Below, one piece after another: positions 18,877 through 28,136 of a DNA stretch of 64,000 nt. The first letter of the stretch is position 1, and every line of letters starts with the position of its first letter. The DNA is taken from NCBI RefSeq assembly GCF_003390865.1, contig NZ_QMEJ01000001.1:1269424-1333423 (forward strand). Reading direction: 5' to 3'. The notes beneath the pieces were generated by a model. That model was not told where the DNA came from, ran no database searches, and saw only the letters and a program-made list of their open reading frames with translations. The translations under genes were made by a program, and so were the position numbers. The DNA is from Tropicimonas sp. IMCC34011 (GTDB lineage Bacteria; Pseudomonadota; Alphaproteobacteria; Rhodobacterales; Rhodobacteraceae).

Positions 18877-18914
18877 TTGTGCATTTTTTTGCATTTTAAG
18901 GTAAAAATTGCAAA
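18877..18914. promoter_or_regulatory. candidate SorC operator upstream of transketolase gene
   Basis: An AT-rich island contains TTGTGCA (18877-18883), TTGCA (18889-18893) and TTGCAA (18908-18913); the last two form an inverted repeat TTGCA-N15-TGCAA. A second region before the sugar-binding-protein gene (23435-23471) has the same arrangement: TGTGCA, a T-run, then TTGCAA. Both flank genes of the unit that encodes a SorC regulator, its likely ligand. Confidence 0.5.
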
Positions 18915-18962
18915 TTCGTTCATTACCGGTAAGCCTTCTGAAAAGCGGCCCCGAGAGAGGAG

Positions 18963-20954
18963 ATGGCGATGCGCGACGAACTCGAAGTTGGTGTCCGGGA
19001 CATGGCGAATGCACTACGCATCCTGTCCGCCGATGCAGTGGAGGCAGCACAGTCCGGCCATCCAGGCATGCCGCTAGGCATGGCGGATATTGCGACCGTC
19101 CTCTTCACCGAGGTCCTGAAGTACGACGCCTCCTCGCCCGCCTGGCCCGACCGCGACCGCTTTGTCCTGTCGAACGGGCACGGATCAATGCTGCAATACA
19201 GCCTGCTGCACCTGACCGGCTACGAGGGAATGCCGCTCAAGGATATCCGCGCCTTCCGTCAGCGGGGCTCCGTGGCGACAGGACACCCCGAACGCGGCGA
19301 GCCGCTTGGGGTCGAGACAACCACTGGCCCGCTTGGACAAGGCGTCGCCAATGCCGTCGGAATGGCCCTGGCCGAGCGTCTTCTCGAGGCTCGCTGGGGC
19401 AAGGACCTCGTTGACCATCGCACCTATGCCTTCTGTGGCGACGGCTGCCTCATGGAAGGTGTCGCCCAGGAAGCCATCTCGCTCGCGGGTCACCTGGGGC
19501 TCTCGAAGCTGACACTCGTCTTCGACGACAACTCCACCACCATCGATGGCTCCACGGACATCTCGACCAGCGAGCGGCACCTGGATCGCTTCGCCGCGGC
19601 AGGATGGGAGACGATGGAGATCGACGGCCACGACGTGGCAGAGATCAGGTCCGCCTTCGACCGGGCTTTCAAGAGTGAGCGCCCGGTCTTCATCGCGGCG
19701 CGCACGCGCATCGGGTTCGGCGCCCCCACGAAGGAGGGAAGCAACACCGCTCACGGCGCGCCTCTCGGAGCGGAGGAGCTTGAGGGTCTGCGCAAGGCGC
19801 TCGGGTGGACCGCCGCCCCCTTCGAGGTTCCCCCGGAGATCGGCGCGACCTGGCGCGAGGCCGGCGCGCGCGGAACTGAGCAGCGCCGCGACTGGGAGGT
19901 GCGGTTGGGCAATCACGACCGGGGCAAGGAATTCATGGAGGCCGAAACCGGCGTACTGCCCGAGACGCTTCAGGACGCCATCCGTGACGAGATCTCGAAC
20001 TTGGTCACCGAGGCCGTCGAAGAACCCACGCGCAAGTCCGGGCGGCGGGCCGCAAGCGCGCTGTTCAAGCTGATGCCCGATCGCCTGTTCGGCGGCTCCG
20101 GCGATCTGACCGGCAGCGTACTGTCGCAAGCCGAGGGCATGACCTCGGTCGCCGAGGCAGGCTTTGCAGGACAGCACATGAGTTACGGGGTGCGCGAGCA
20201 CGCCATGGCCTCGGCGATGAACGGGATCGCGGCCCATGGCGGACTGGTGCCCTATGGCGCGACCTATCTCACCTTCTGCGACTACTGCCGCCCCGCCATC
20301 CGGCTTGCCGCGATGATGAAACTCCGCCTGATCTATGTTTTCACGCATGACTCCATCGGCGTGGGCGAGGATGGGCCGACCCACCAGCCGATCGAACAGG
20401 TCATGGCTCTGCGCGCGATCCCGGGGCTGAACGTCTATCGCCCTGCGGACGCCGTAGAGACACTGGAATGCTGGCTCGACGCGATCGAACGGGAGGGCCC
20501 CTCGGCCCTGATCCTCTCGCGGCAGAAGACACCGCAGGTCCGGCTCTCGCACCGCCCGGACATGCCGGCGCGCTCCGGTGCCTACGTCCTGGCCGAGGCC
20601 GAAGGCAAGCGGGATGCCACATTGCTGGCGACGGGCACCGAGGTCGCTCTCGCGCTCGAGGCGAGACGCTTGCTGGCCGACCACGGTCTGAACCTCGCGG
20701 TCGTATCCGTGCCCTGCTGGGAGCGCTTCGACGAAAGGCCGGCAGCGGAGCGGCACGAGATACTTGGCTCTGCCCCCCGCTTTGCGGTCGAGGCCGGCAC
20801 CCCGCTCGGCTGGTCGGACTACGTGGGCAGCCGCGAGAACGTTTTCGGCCTGGACGATTTCGGACTTTCGGCACCAGGGCCGGAAGTCTATGAAGCCAAG
20901 GGTTTGACGGCGCAAATTATCGCCGCGAAGATCCAGGCGCGACTGAACGCATAG
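18963..20954 (+). CDS. tkt: transketolase
   Basis: A full-length 663-residue transketolase (thiamine diphosphate dependent; transfers two-carbon ketol units between ketose and aldose phosphates). AAQSGHPGMPLGMADIA and FVLSNGHGSMLQYSLLHL are N-terminal signatures. FCGDGCLMEG to VFDDNSTTIDG is the GDG-to-N ThDP/metal motif, and THDSIGVGEDGPTHQPIEQ is the pyrimidine-domain signature. It heads the sugar unit behind a candidate SorC operator. A local copy next to xylulokinase suggests dedicated disposal of xylulose 5-phosphate. A GC palindrome follows the stop codon. Confidence 0.95.
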   Translation: MAMRDELEVGVRDMANALRILSADAVEAAQSGHPGMPLGMADIATVLFTEVLKYDASSPAWPDRDRFVLSNGHGSMLQYSLLHLTGYEGMPLKDIRAFRQRGSVATGHPERGEPLGVETTTGPLGQGVANAVGMALAERLLEARWGKDLVDHRTYAFCGDGCLMEGVAQEAISLAGHLGLSKLTLVFDDNSTTIDGSTDISTSERHLDRFAAAGWETMEIDGHDVAEIRSAFDRAFKSERPVFIAARTRIGFGAPTKEGSNTAHGAPLGAEELEGLRKALGWTAAPFEVPPEIGATWREAGARGTEQRRDWEVRLGNHDRGKEFMEAETGVLPETLQDAIRDEISNLVTEAVEEPTRKSGRRAASALFKLMPDRLFGGSGDLTGSVLSQAEGMTSVAEAGFAGQHMSYGVREHAMASAMNGIAAHGGLVPYGATYLTFCDYCRPAIRLAAMMKLRLIYVFTHDSIGVGEDGPTHQPIEQVMALRAIPGLNVYRPADAVETLECWLDAIEREGPSALILSRQKTPQVRLSHRPDMPARSGAYVLAEAEGKRDATLLATGTEVALALEARRLLADHGLNLAVVSVPCWERFDERPAAERHEILGSAPRFAVEAGTPLGWSDYVGSRENVFGLDDFGLSAPGPEVYEAKGLTAQIIAAKIQARLNA

Positions 20955-20969
20955 CCCGGACGTCCGGGC
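20954..20969 (+). terminator. palindrome between transketolase and xylulokinase genes
   Basis: A perfect 16-base palindrome, GCCCGGACGTCCGGGC, begins at the last base of the transketolase stop codon, 50 bases before the xylulokinase start. With an ACGT loop it gives a 6-bp GC stem without a U-run, so attenuation or mRNA processing is possible but unproven. Confidence 0.4.
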
Positions 20970-21018
20970 AGTCAGGCCCAAGCCACACCTACGAAAAGCA
21001 GAAGCGGGAGTTCGGGCG

Positions 21019-22476
21019 ATGTATCTCGGCGTCGATCTCGGCACCTCCTCGATCAAGGTTGTGCTCTCCAACGAAACAGATGGAGAGCATGCAAGCGCCC
21101 GGGCGCCGGTCGAGACCTTCTATCCTGCCAAAGGCCGTGTGGAGCAGTCCCCCGACGACTGGATCGCGGCCTTTGAATGCGCCATGGCAGCGCTGGCCGA
21201 GACGGCGGGCGAGGCCCTAGCCCGTGTCGAGGCGATTGGCTTCTCAGGGCATATGCATACCCTGCTCCTTCTGGGCAAAGACGGGCGCCCTGTTCGACCG
21301 GCAAGCATCTGGAGCGACTTCCGCGCGGTGGAGGAAGCGCAGGAGTTGCGGCGAACCGGACTGGCGGACCGGCTCGGGGTGAAACCGATGCCCGGCTTCA
21401 CGGGTCCCAAGTTGCTCTGGACCGCCCGGCACGACCCGAAGGCCCTGGCGGACGCTGCCTGCTTTGCCTTTCCCAAGGACTACCTGCGCCAGCATCTGAC
21501 CGGGGAAATAGCGACCGATCCGACCGACGCCGCCGGCAGCTGGCTCTTTGACCAGGCTTCCCGGACCTGGGACAGCGAGACATTCGAGGCCTGTGCGGCC
21601 GCCAGTTTGTCGCGGCCGGCCCTGGTCGGATCGGGAGAGGTCGCGGGCGTGCTTCGCGCCGAGATCGCGCAGCGGTTCGGGATGCGACCCGGGATCCCTG
21701 TCGCCACCGGCGCCGGAGACGTGGCTGCAGGCGCGGCGGGGCTCGGAGTAGTTTCGGAGGGCGAGGGGATGATCTCCCTGGGCACCTCGGCCCAGGTCTT
21801 CGTCGCACGCGGCAGCTATAGGCCGGCGGTCGGGCGGGCCGTGCACTCCCACGCCCATGTGGCCCCTGGCACCTGGTACGACATGGCGGCCCTGCTCAAC
21901 GGCGCCAGCGCCCTCGGAAAGACGGCGGGCTGGCTCGGCTACGACAGCGTGCAATCCCTCATCAGCGCGGTCGAGGCCCGCCATAGCGGACCCGGCACCC
22001 TCTTGGCCCTGCCATATCTGGCGGGCGAGCGTACGCCTCACGACGACCCGGCCGCCCGCGCCGCTTTCGTGGGAATGTCGGCGACGACCGAGACCTGGGA
22101 GCTCGCCCTCTCGATGATGGAAGCCATCGCCTTCTCGCTCGCGGACGGCGCGGACGCTCTGGGCAGCCTGCCGGATTGCTTTGCGCTGACCGGCGGTGGG
22201 TCACGCTCGCCCTTCCTTTGTCAGCTTATCGCCGATGTGCTGGACCGGCCGCTTGTTCGGTCACGCGGGTCCGAGGTGGGGCCGGCACTGGGCGCCGCCC
22301 GGCTGGCGCGCGCGGCCGCCACGCGATCGACGGTTGCAGAGTGCTGCCCCGCACTGCCCGAAGAGGCAGTCTATCTGCCCGACCCCGCCCGCCATGCCGC
22401 CTATGCAGAGCGCCTGGAGGCTTATCGGGCCCTCTATGCCGGGCTCTCGTCCACCTTCCTGACACTCGAAGCCTGA
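21019..22476 (+). CDS. xylB: xylulokinase (FGGY family)
   Basis: A 485-residue FGGY carbohydrate kinase. MYLGVDLGTSSIKVVL is the N-terminal phosphate-binding strand, GRVEQSPDDWIAAF and EAIGFSGHMHTLLLL match the xylulokinase substrate region, and FALTGGGSRSPFLCQLIADVLD is the C-terminal ATP-site signature. It should phosphorylate D-xylulose to xylulose 5-phosphate, the substrate of the adjacent transketolase. The expected Q-M-H triplet of E. coli XylB reads H-M-H here, so a related ketose remains possible. The gene ends 4 bases before the SorC regulator. Confidence 0.88.
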   Translation: MYLGVDLGTSSIKVVLSNETDGEHASARAPVETFYPAKGRVEQSPDDWIAAFECAMAALAETAGEALARVEAIGFSGHMHTLLLLGKDGRPVRPASIWSDFRAVEEAQELRRTGLADRLGVKPMPGFTGPKLLWTARHDPKALADAACFAFPKDYLRQHLTGEIATDPTDAAGSWLFDQASRTWDSETFEACAAASLSRPALVGSGEVAGVLRAEIAQRFGMRPGIPVATGAGDVAAGAAGLGVVSEGEGMISLGTSAQVFVARGSYRPAVGRAVHSHAHVAPGTWYDMAALLNGASALGKTAGWLGYDSVQSLISAVEARHSGPGTLLALPYLAGERTPHDDPAARAAFVGMSATTETWELALSMMEAIAFSLADGADALGSLPDCFALTGGGSRSPFLCQLIADVLDRPLVRSRGSEVGPALGAARLARAAATRSTVAECCPALPEEAVYLPDPARHAAYAERLEAYRALYAGLSSTFLTLEA

Positions 22477-22480
22477 CCCC

Positions 22481-23434
22481 ATGCCAAGACCGAGCCGCGA
22501 CCTCGCCACGATCATCAAGACCGCTCGGATGCGGTATGAACGCAACCTTTCGCAGGGAGACATCGCCAAGGCTCTTGGGGTCTCGGCCGCGACGGTAAGC
22601 AGGTATCTCGCACAGGCTTTCGAGCGCGGTCTGATCGAGGTTCGGGTGGTCGAAAGCGCCTATCGCGAGTTCCGCATCGAGCGAGAGCTCCAGCTGGCGT
22701 TCGGGCTTGAGGAGGTGATCGTCGTTCAGACACAGGGGACGGAAGAGGCGACGCTGCGCGTTCTCGGCAGCGCGGCGGGCCGTGCCATCATCGCCCATAT
22801 CGGCGAGGGAACGATGGTTGGCGTGTCAAACGGCACAAGCATGGCGGCGGTGACGGCCGAAATGCCTAGGATCGACGCGCCGTCGACGAACGTGGTCACC
22901 TTGATCGGAGGGGTCGGCCAGGCGGAGTCCGAGAGCCACACCACCGAGATCTGCCGCCGCTTCGCCCAGGCGACCGGCGGTCAGTCCCGTATCCTCCCCC
23001 TGCCCGCCCTCCTCGAGTCGAAGGAGATGCTGGACGTCCTGCGGGGAACGGAAGCCTATCGCGTACTCAGCGATCTTTACGCCCGGCTCGACCTGGCAGT
23101 CGTCGGGGTCGGTTCGCTCACTCCCGACTCCTCGACGGTGCGCGACGGCCTCTTCACGGCCGATCAGCTTCGTCAGATCGCGGAGCACGGTGGCGTGGGC
23201 ACAATCTGCGCACGGTTCATCGACGGCAGCGGCGCGCCGGTGAAGGCCTTCGAGGACCGCACGATCTCGATCACGTTCGAGCAGCTCCTCGCAGTTCCGT
23301 CCCGCTTCGGCATTGCGGCGGGTCCCGAAAAGGTGGCGGCCATCCGTGCAGCGCTGTCGGGCGGACTGCTCACCTCGCTGGCAACCGACACGGAAACCGC
23401 AGCGCAGCTCCTGCGCCGGGAGGCCGCCGCTTGA
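22481..23434 (+). CDS. SorC/DeoR-type sugar-binding transcriptional regulator
   Basis: A 317-residue SorC-family regulator. Residues 18-55 hold the helix-turn-helix (NLSQGDIAKALGVSAATVSR then YLAQAFERGLIEV). The rest is the sugar-phosphate-isomerase-like effector domain with GVSNGTSMAAV, VVTLIGGVGQ and VVGVGSLTPDSS. Members sense phosphorylated sugars, so xylulose 5-phosphate or a related ester is the plausible inducer. It sits between the enzyme genes and the transporter genes, and similar AT-rich dyads precede both groups. Confidence 0.92.
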   Translation: MPRPSRDLATIIKTARMRYERNLSQGDIAKALGVSAATVSRYLAQAFERGLIEVRVVESAYREFRIERELQLAFGLEEVIVVQTQGTEEATLRVLGSAAGRAIIAHIGEGTMVGVSNGTSMAAVTAEMPRIDAPSTNVVTLIGGVGQAESESHTTEICRRFAQATGGQSRILPLPALLESKEMLDVLRGTEAYRVLSDLYARLDLAVVGVGSLTPDSSTVRDGLFTADQLRQIAEHGGVGTICARFIDGSGAPVKAFEDRTISITFEQLLAVPSRFGIAAGPEKVAAIRAALSGGLLTSLATDTETAAQLLRREAAA

Positions 23435-23471
23435 TGTGCAACTTTTTTCACTAAGTAGAAATTGTTGCAAG
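23435..23471. promoter_or_regulatory. candidate SorC operator upstream of the sugar ABC genes
   Basis: Starting at the SorC stop, TGTGCAAC (23435-23442) and GTTGCAA (23464-23470) form an inverted repeat TGCAAC-N21-GTTGCA around a T-rich and A-rich core. The layout repeats that at 18877-18914. It lies upstream of the binding-protein gene, giving that gene its own promoter region. Confidence 0.5.
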
Positions 23472-23611
23472 TAATTCCGGAAAAACTAGGCTCATCTCAT
23501 CGGAGGTTCCAGGTGCAGATCCGGCCCAATCCAGGCCAGATCCCCGCCGCCGGCTACCGCCGAGGACGTTACAGGGCGCATTCCGCGGCCTGCATCGAAG
23601 GGAGGATCCAA

Positions 23612-24637
23612 ATGACCAATATGAAACTGTTCGGCTGCGCGACCCTTGCGCTCGGGCTGGCACCGTTTGCGGCGTCGGCTCAGCAGCAAGACGTCTCCGC
23701 CTGTCTCATCACCAAGACCGACACAAACCCGTTCTACGTCGCCATGAAGGAAGGTGCGATGCAGAAGGCCGAGGAGCTGGGCGTGAAGCTCAACACCTAT
23801 GCCGGCCGCATCGATGGGGACAGTGAAAGCCAGATCGACGCGATCGAGACCTGCATCGCCAACGAGGTCGACGGCATCCTGCTCGTGCCCTCGGATACCC
23901 GCGGCATCGTTCCGACCGTAAAGCGCGCCCAGGACGCTGGAATCATCGTCATCGCCCTGGATACGCCACTTGATCCACTGGACGCCGCCGACGGCACGTT
24001 CGCGACCGACAACTTCGCGGCAGGCCAGGCGATCGGCGAGTGGACCGCGGCTCAGCTTGGCGACGATTTGGAGAATGCACGGATCGGCCTGCTGAACGGT
24101 CTCGTCAGCCAGTCGAGCGTCGGTGTCTTGCGCAATCAGGGCTTCCTCGACGGTCTCGGCATCGAGCTCGCCGACCCCAATGTCTGGGGCGACGAGGAGG
24201 ATCCCCGGATCTCCGGCAACGACGTCTCGCAAGGCAGCGAGGAAGGCGGACGCACCGGCATGGAGAACCTTCTCCAGCAGGACCCGAACATCAATGTCGT
24301 CTATGCGATCAACGAGCCCGCCGCGGCCGGCGCCTATGAGGCCCTTCGCGCCCTCGGGCGGCAGGACGACGTGATGGTTGTCGCGGTGGACGGGGGCTGC
24401 CCGGGCATCGAGAACGTCAAGGACGGCGTCATCGACGCGACCGCCCAGCAGTACCCGCTGCGCATGGCGTCCGAGGGCATCCAGGCGATCGCCGATGCGG
24501 TCCGTGACGACGCCCCCATCGAGGCGACCGAGGGCAAGGACTTCTACGACACCGGCGTCAACCTCGTGACGGGCAATGAGGCCGACGGCGTCGAGTCGAT
24601 CACGCCCGAGGAAGCCAGCGAGATCTGCTGGGGCTGA
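23612..24637 (+). CDS. frcB: sugar ABC transporter substrate-binding protein (FrcB/RbsB family)
   Basis: A 341-residue periplasmic-binding-protein-fold protein. Residues 1-23 ([20 protein letters not shown] then ASA) form a signal peptide. [20 protein letters not shown] is the N-terminal sugar-contact strand, [17 protein letters not shown] and [20 protein letters not shown] follow FrcB-like proteins, and [20 protein letters not shown] is the C-lobe signature. The start at 23612 follows GGGAGGA; the longer frame from 23462 has no signal. Wording is closest to rhizobial fructose/ribose/mannose FrcB, but with xylB and tkt the physiological ligand may be a pentulose or sugar alcohol. Confidence 0.88.
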   Translation: MTNMKLFGCATLALGLAPFAASAQQQDVSACLITKTDTNPFYVAMKEGAMQKAEELGVKLNTYAGRIDGDSESQIDAIETCIANEVDGILLVPSDTRGIVPTVKRAQDAGIIVIALDTPLDPLDAADGTFATDNFAAGQAIGEWTAAQLGDDLENARIGLLNGLVSQSSVGVLRNQGFLDGLGIELADPNVWGDEEDPRISGNDVSQGSEEGGRTGMENLLQQDPNINVVYAINEPAAAGAYEALRALGRQDDVMVVAVDGGCPGIENVKDGVIDATAQQYPLRMASEGIQAIADAVRDDAPIEATEGKDFYDTGVNLVTGNEADGVESITPEEASEICWG

Positions 24638-24654
24638 CGTCCAGCCAAAAAACT

Positions 24655-24684
24655 GGCTCCGCCCGGACGCACCCGGGCGGAGCC
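24655..24684 (+). terminator. intercistronic stem-loop after the sugar-binding-protein gene
   Basis: A perfect 12-bp stem (GGCTCCGCCCGG and CCGGGCGGAGCC) with a 6-base loop lies 17 bases past the stop, before the permease gene. It has the same geometry as the stem-loop after the dppA-like gene (12-bp stem, 6-base loop). Confidence 0.7.
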
Positions 24685-24710
24685 GCGTGGCCAGAGTATC
24701 GGGGGGAGAG

Positions 24711-25766
24711 ATGATGGATCAAACGCACCGGGAGGAGACGGAGCCGTCAGAGGACTTCGCGCAGTTCGAGCCGCAGCGCCGCGGGTGGCTCGGGAAGACG
24801 CTCTACTTCATCCATACACACCCCGCCATCATCCCGCTCGCGGTGCTGGCAGCGGCGATTGTTGTCTTCGGCCTCGTTCTTGGGACGCGCTTCTTTTCTC
24901 CCTTCTCACTGACACTGGTGCTTCAGCAGGTCATGATCGTCGGCATCGTGGCGATTGCCCAGACACTGGTGATCCTCACCGCAGGGATCGACCTGTCGGT
25001 GGGCGCGATCATGGTTTGCTCTTCCGTCGTCATGGGACAATGCACCTTCCGCTACGGACTGCCTCCGGAAATCTCGATCGTCATCGGCCTGGCCTTCGGC
25101 ACGCTCTGCGGGCTGGTTTCGGGCATCCTCGTGGCCATCGTTCGCTTGCCGCCATTCATCGTGACACTGGGGATGTGGCAAATCGTGCTTGCGGCCAACT
25201 TCCTCTATTCGCGGAATGAGACGATCCGCTCCCAGGACATCGCCGACCAAGCACCGATCCTGCAATTCTTCGGCCGCAACATCGAGGTTGGGGGCGCGGT
25301 CTTCACCTACGGCGTCATCGCGATGCTGATCCTCGCGGCAGTCGTGCACTACCTTCTGACTTGCACCGCCTGGGGCCGGCACGTCTACGCGGTAGGTGAC
25401 GACCCCAAGGCGGCCGAGCTCGCGGGGGTCCGCTCGCGCAATGTCCTTCTCACGGTGTATGCGGGATCCGGGCTGATCTGCGGCTTCGCCGGCTGGACGC
25501 TCATCGGCCGGCTGGGGTCGGTCTCGCCGACCGCGGGGCAGCTCACCAACATCGAGACGATCACCGCCGTGGTCATCGGGGGGACCTCGCTCTTCGGAGG
25601 GCGCGGCAGCGTTATCGGCAGCCTCTTCGGAGCGCTGATCGTCGGCACCTTTTCCATGGGCCTTCGCATGGCGGGAACCGACCCGCAGTGGACCTACCTG
25701 CTGATCGGCGTACTCATCATCGTAGCCGTCGCCTTCGATCACTTCGTTCGGAGGGCCGCGGCATGA
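24711..25766 (+). CDS. frcC: sugar ABC transporter permease (FrcC/RbsC family)
   Basis: A 351-residue permease with about ten hydrophobic segments after a cytoplasmic N-terminal tail of some 45 residues. IAQTLVILTAGIDLSVGAIM is the hallmark of RbsC/FrcC permeases, and GDDPKAAELAGVRSRNVLL holds the coupling helix. ATG 24711 follows GGGGGGAGAG and fits the family length; the frame from 24576 runs back into the binding-protein gene. The stop overlaps the ATPase ATG (ATGA). Confidence 0.9.
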   Translation: MMDQTHREETEPSEDFAQFEPQRRGWLGKTLYFIHTHPAIIPLAVLAAAIVVFGLVLGTRFFSPFSLTLVLQQVMIVGIVAIAQTLVILTAGIDLSVGAIMVCSSVVMGQCTFRYGLPPEISIVIGLAFGTLCGLVSGILVAIVRLPPFIVTLGMWQIVLAANFLYSRNETIRSQDIADQAPILQFFGRNIEVGGAVFTYGVIAMLILAAVVHYLLTCTAWGRHVYAVGDDPKAAELAGVRSRNVLLTVYAGSGLICGFAGWTLIGRLGSVSPTAGQLTNIETITAVVIGGTSLFGGRGSVIGSLFGALIVGTFSMGLRMAGTDPQWTYLLIGVLIIVAVAFDHFVRRAAA

Positions 25767-26533
25767 CCAGCGATTTCCTGATGACTGCCGAGGGCATCAC
25801 CAAGACTTACGGCCGTGTTGTCGCGATGGACGGCGTCGACTTTGACCTGCGCCGGGGCGAGGTTCTCGCCGTCATCGGCGACAACGGGGCCGGCAAGTCC
25901 ACCCTGATCAAGGCGCTCTCCGGGGCGATCGTGCCCGACAGCGGCAGGATTACCCTCGACGGCAAGCCGATCCGCCTGCCGAACACACAAGCTGCGCGGG
26001 CGCTGGGGATCGAGACCGTATATCAGGACCTCGCGCTCTCGCCTTCGCTCTCGATCACGGAAAACATCTTCATGGGACGCGAGCTGCGTCGGCGGGGGCC
26101 CCTCGGCTCCGTTCTGCGAATGCTCGATCAGGAGCGGATGGACGAAGCCGCCCGCCGGGAGCTCCGCGAGCTCGGCCTGCTGACCATCCAGGACATTCGC
26201 CAGCCCGTCGAGACGCTCTCGGGAGGCCAGCGGCAGGGCGTGGCCGTGGCCAGGGCCGCAGCTTTCGGCTCCAGCGTCATCATCCTGGACGAACCCACCG
26301 CGGCGCTCGGGGTGAAGGAATCCCGTCAGGTCCTGCAGATCATAAAGGACATTCGCGATCGGGGGATCTCGATCATCCTGATCAGCCACTCGATGCCACA
26401 TGTGTTCGAGGTCGCAGACAGAATTCACGTTCATCGCCTGGGAAGGCGTCTCTGCGTTCTCGACCCGGGGGACTGCACACCCTCGGATGCAGTCGCATAC
26501 ATGACGGGCGCGAAGAGCTGGGAAAACACCTGA
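25763..26533 (+). CDS. frcA: sugar ABC transporter ATP-binding protein (FrcA family, single domain)
   Basis: A 256-residue single-domain ATPase. Walker A is GDNGAGKST (about residues 38-46), the signature is LSGGQRQGVAVARA and Walker B VIILDEPTAAL, with the H-loop in IILISHSMPHV. Ribose-type ATPases usually have two tandem domains; FrcA-type proteins have one, as here, so the shorter length is normal. It overlaps the permease by 4 bases and closes the unit. Confidence 0.9.
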   Translation: MTSDFLMTAEGITKTYGRVVAMDGVDFDLRRGEVLAVIGDNGAGKSTLIKALSGAIVPDSGRITLDGKPIRLPNTQAARALGIETVYQDLALSPSLSITENIFMGRELRRRGPLGSVLRMLDQERMDEAARRELRELGLLTIQDIRQPVETLSGGQRQGVAVARAAAFGSSVIILDEPTAALGVKESRQVLQIIKDIRDRGISIILISHSMPHVFEVADRIHVHRLGRRLCVLDPGDCTPSDAVAYMTGAKSWENT

Positions 26534-26661
26534 AGCCTTGTCGAAGGGCTTTGTGACGCGAAGCCTGCCTGGGTTTGCGATCGCAAGTCCAACAAAACGG
26601 CCGAACATAACGTCTAGCCAACATCAACCGGTCCTGCGTGGCGCCGACTTTGGCGCATCCC

Positions 26662-27549
26662 TCAGTTCGGGGCGGGTATCGCACATACCTCACTTTTTCC
26701 GCCGCCGCCCTCCTGGCTCTGCAGCCTTGCGATCGCAACGTGCAGCTGATCCCTCAACCCGCGCATTTGCGTGATTTCGCGGGCGAGTTGTGCTGGATCG
26801 GCGGCACGAGCAAGGATGGTCGCGGCCATCCCTCCCGGCGCTCGCCCCGTCAGGCGGCACGACGCCGTGACGACAAGATTCCAGGGCCGTGCGATCCGCC
26901 CCCCCAAGGCTTCGATCCGCGTAATGATCTTGCGATCCTCGTGGCAGGGAATGGCGCTGAAGCCACCTGCGGACAGGTAGGTCCCCGTGCGGAAGGCAAG
27001 GCTCGCCCCAGGCGTCTGTCCATGTCGCGGAAGGGGATCGTGAGGGCTGGGCGCTTGCAGGCCGTCGAGCTCGGCCTGCAGGGCGGCAACCGCGTCTTCC
27101 AACATGCCATGATGCTGCACCATGTCGGGCAGTCGCGCGAATTCGGCCGGGTCCGGCACGACCCTGCCGCAAACGACGTCCGCCACCTGCAGTCCTTTCC
27201 GGACACACTGCGCCCAGCCGGGCATTACGGTACAGTCGGCGTCCGTGGTGGCGAGGATCGAAGCCCTCGGGGCCGCTTTGAGCGCCACCTCCATTCCCAG
27301 CCGACGGGCTTCGCCGACGCCGTTCGGAAGGTTTCCGGCATCCAGCACGGCGACCGGCAGGTCGGTGAAGGCATGTGCGATCCGGACTGTGTCGTCCGTG
27401 CAGCCGTTGGCAATGACGATGACGTCCACATTCGTACCGCGACACAGTGCGGACAGGGCGAACGGCAAGCGCGAGGCTTCGTTCCGCGCCGGTATGGCCA
27501 CGATCAGGCCGCTGGCGCCCCAACCGGGCGGCAGGTGCAGCGACGTCAT
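26662..27549 (-). CDS. family 2 glycosyltransferase of a four-gene cassette
   Basis: A 295-residue GT-A protein. LIVAIPARNEASRLPFALSA is the nucleotide-binding start, VIVIANGCTDDTVRIAHAF the second strand, and ILATTDADCTVMPGW the DxD metal site. SLAFRTGTYLSAGGFSAIPC then HEDRKI is an acceptor-side ED motif. It overlaps the methyltransferase gene by 4 bases and is the last gene of the minus-strand cassette. The acceptor is unknown. Confidence 0.85.
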   Translation of the reverse strand: MTSLHLPPGWGASGLIVAIPARNEASRLPFALSALCRGTNVDVIVIANGCTDDTVRIAHAFTDLPVAVLDAGNLPNGVGEARRLGMEVALKAAPRASILATTDADCTVMPGWAQCVRKGLQVADVVCGRVVPDPAEFARLPDMVQHHGMLEDAVAALQAELDGLQAPSPHDPLPRHGQTPGASLAFRTGTYLSAGGFSAIPCHEDRKIITRIEALGGRIARPWNLVVTASCRLTGRAPGGMAATILARAADPAQLAREITQMRGLRDQLHVAIARLQSQEGGGGKSEVCAIPAPN

Positions 27550-28136
27550 GGCGCGCGCCTTTCCAGCGGCCCGAAAAGGTCGATCCGATGCCGAGGATCG
27601 CCGGGTTGCGCCGGGACCATGGGGCGGAGCGTCGCGGCGGCGAAGCGCTGCAAGGCGTCACACCCCTCGAGCGGGTTTCCGGACGGCCCGAGCCACGTGA
27701 CAGCAAGCACCTCGGCGCAAGGCCAGCGCCGGTCCAGCTGTTCGGCAAGGAGCGTCAGTCCGGCCGGATCGAGGAAGTAGAGAATTTCCGAAAGCACGAT
27801 CAGATCAAACGGGCCCGGCGGCAGATCGCAGGGCAGGAACGCCTCGAGGAAGGTGCCTTCCGGCACGGAGACGCGGGCGGTCTCCAGCGCGCTCTTCACG
27901 GCATCGATCCCGGTATAGGCCGCGCTGCGCTGGATCAGCCTGCGGGCCAGTTCCCCGTTGCCGCAACCGATCTCGAGGGTATGAGCGTAGCGGGCGAGTG
28001 GCAACGCGGCGAGCGTCGCCTCGAACCGCCTCTGTTCATATGTCGACGAGCGGAAGTTCCACGGATCGTCCGATTGGGCATACAGATTTTCGAGATGCGA
28101 AAGAGTGACGGCCATGGCGCTATCCGCTTCGCTCAT
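27546..28136 (-). CDS. SAM-dependent methyltransferase (NodS-like)
   Basis: A 196-residue class I methyltransferase. YAQSDDPWNFRSSTYEQRRF is an N-terminal stretch seen in NodS-like proteins. HTLEIGCGNGELARRL is motif I for SAM binding, and FDLIVLSEILYFLD is motif IV. NodS methylates a free amine on chitooligosaccharides. With a PIG-L deacetylase next to it, N-methylation of a deacetylated amino sugar is an attractive but unproven idea. ATG 28136 overlaps the PIG-L gene by 17 bases; ATG 28115 is the alternative. Confidence 0.85.
   Translation of the reverse strand: MSEADSAMAVTLSHLENLYAQSDDPWNFRSSTYEQRRFEATLAALPLARYAHTLEIGCGNGELARRLIQRSAAYTGIDAVKSALETARVSVPEGTFLEAFLPCDLPPGPFDLIVLSEILYFLDPAGLTLLAEQLDRRWPCAEVLAVTWLGPSGNPLEGCDALQRFAAATLRPMVPAQPGDPRHRIDLFGPLERRAP

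Noticed and set aside
19185..21071. 628-codon open frame on the minus strand
   Set aside because: It is antisense to the transketolase gene, which has all family motifs on the plus strand.
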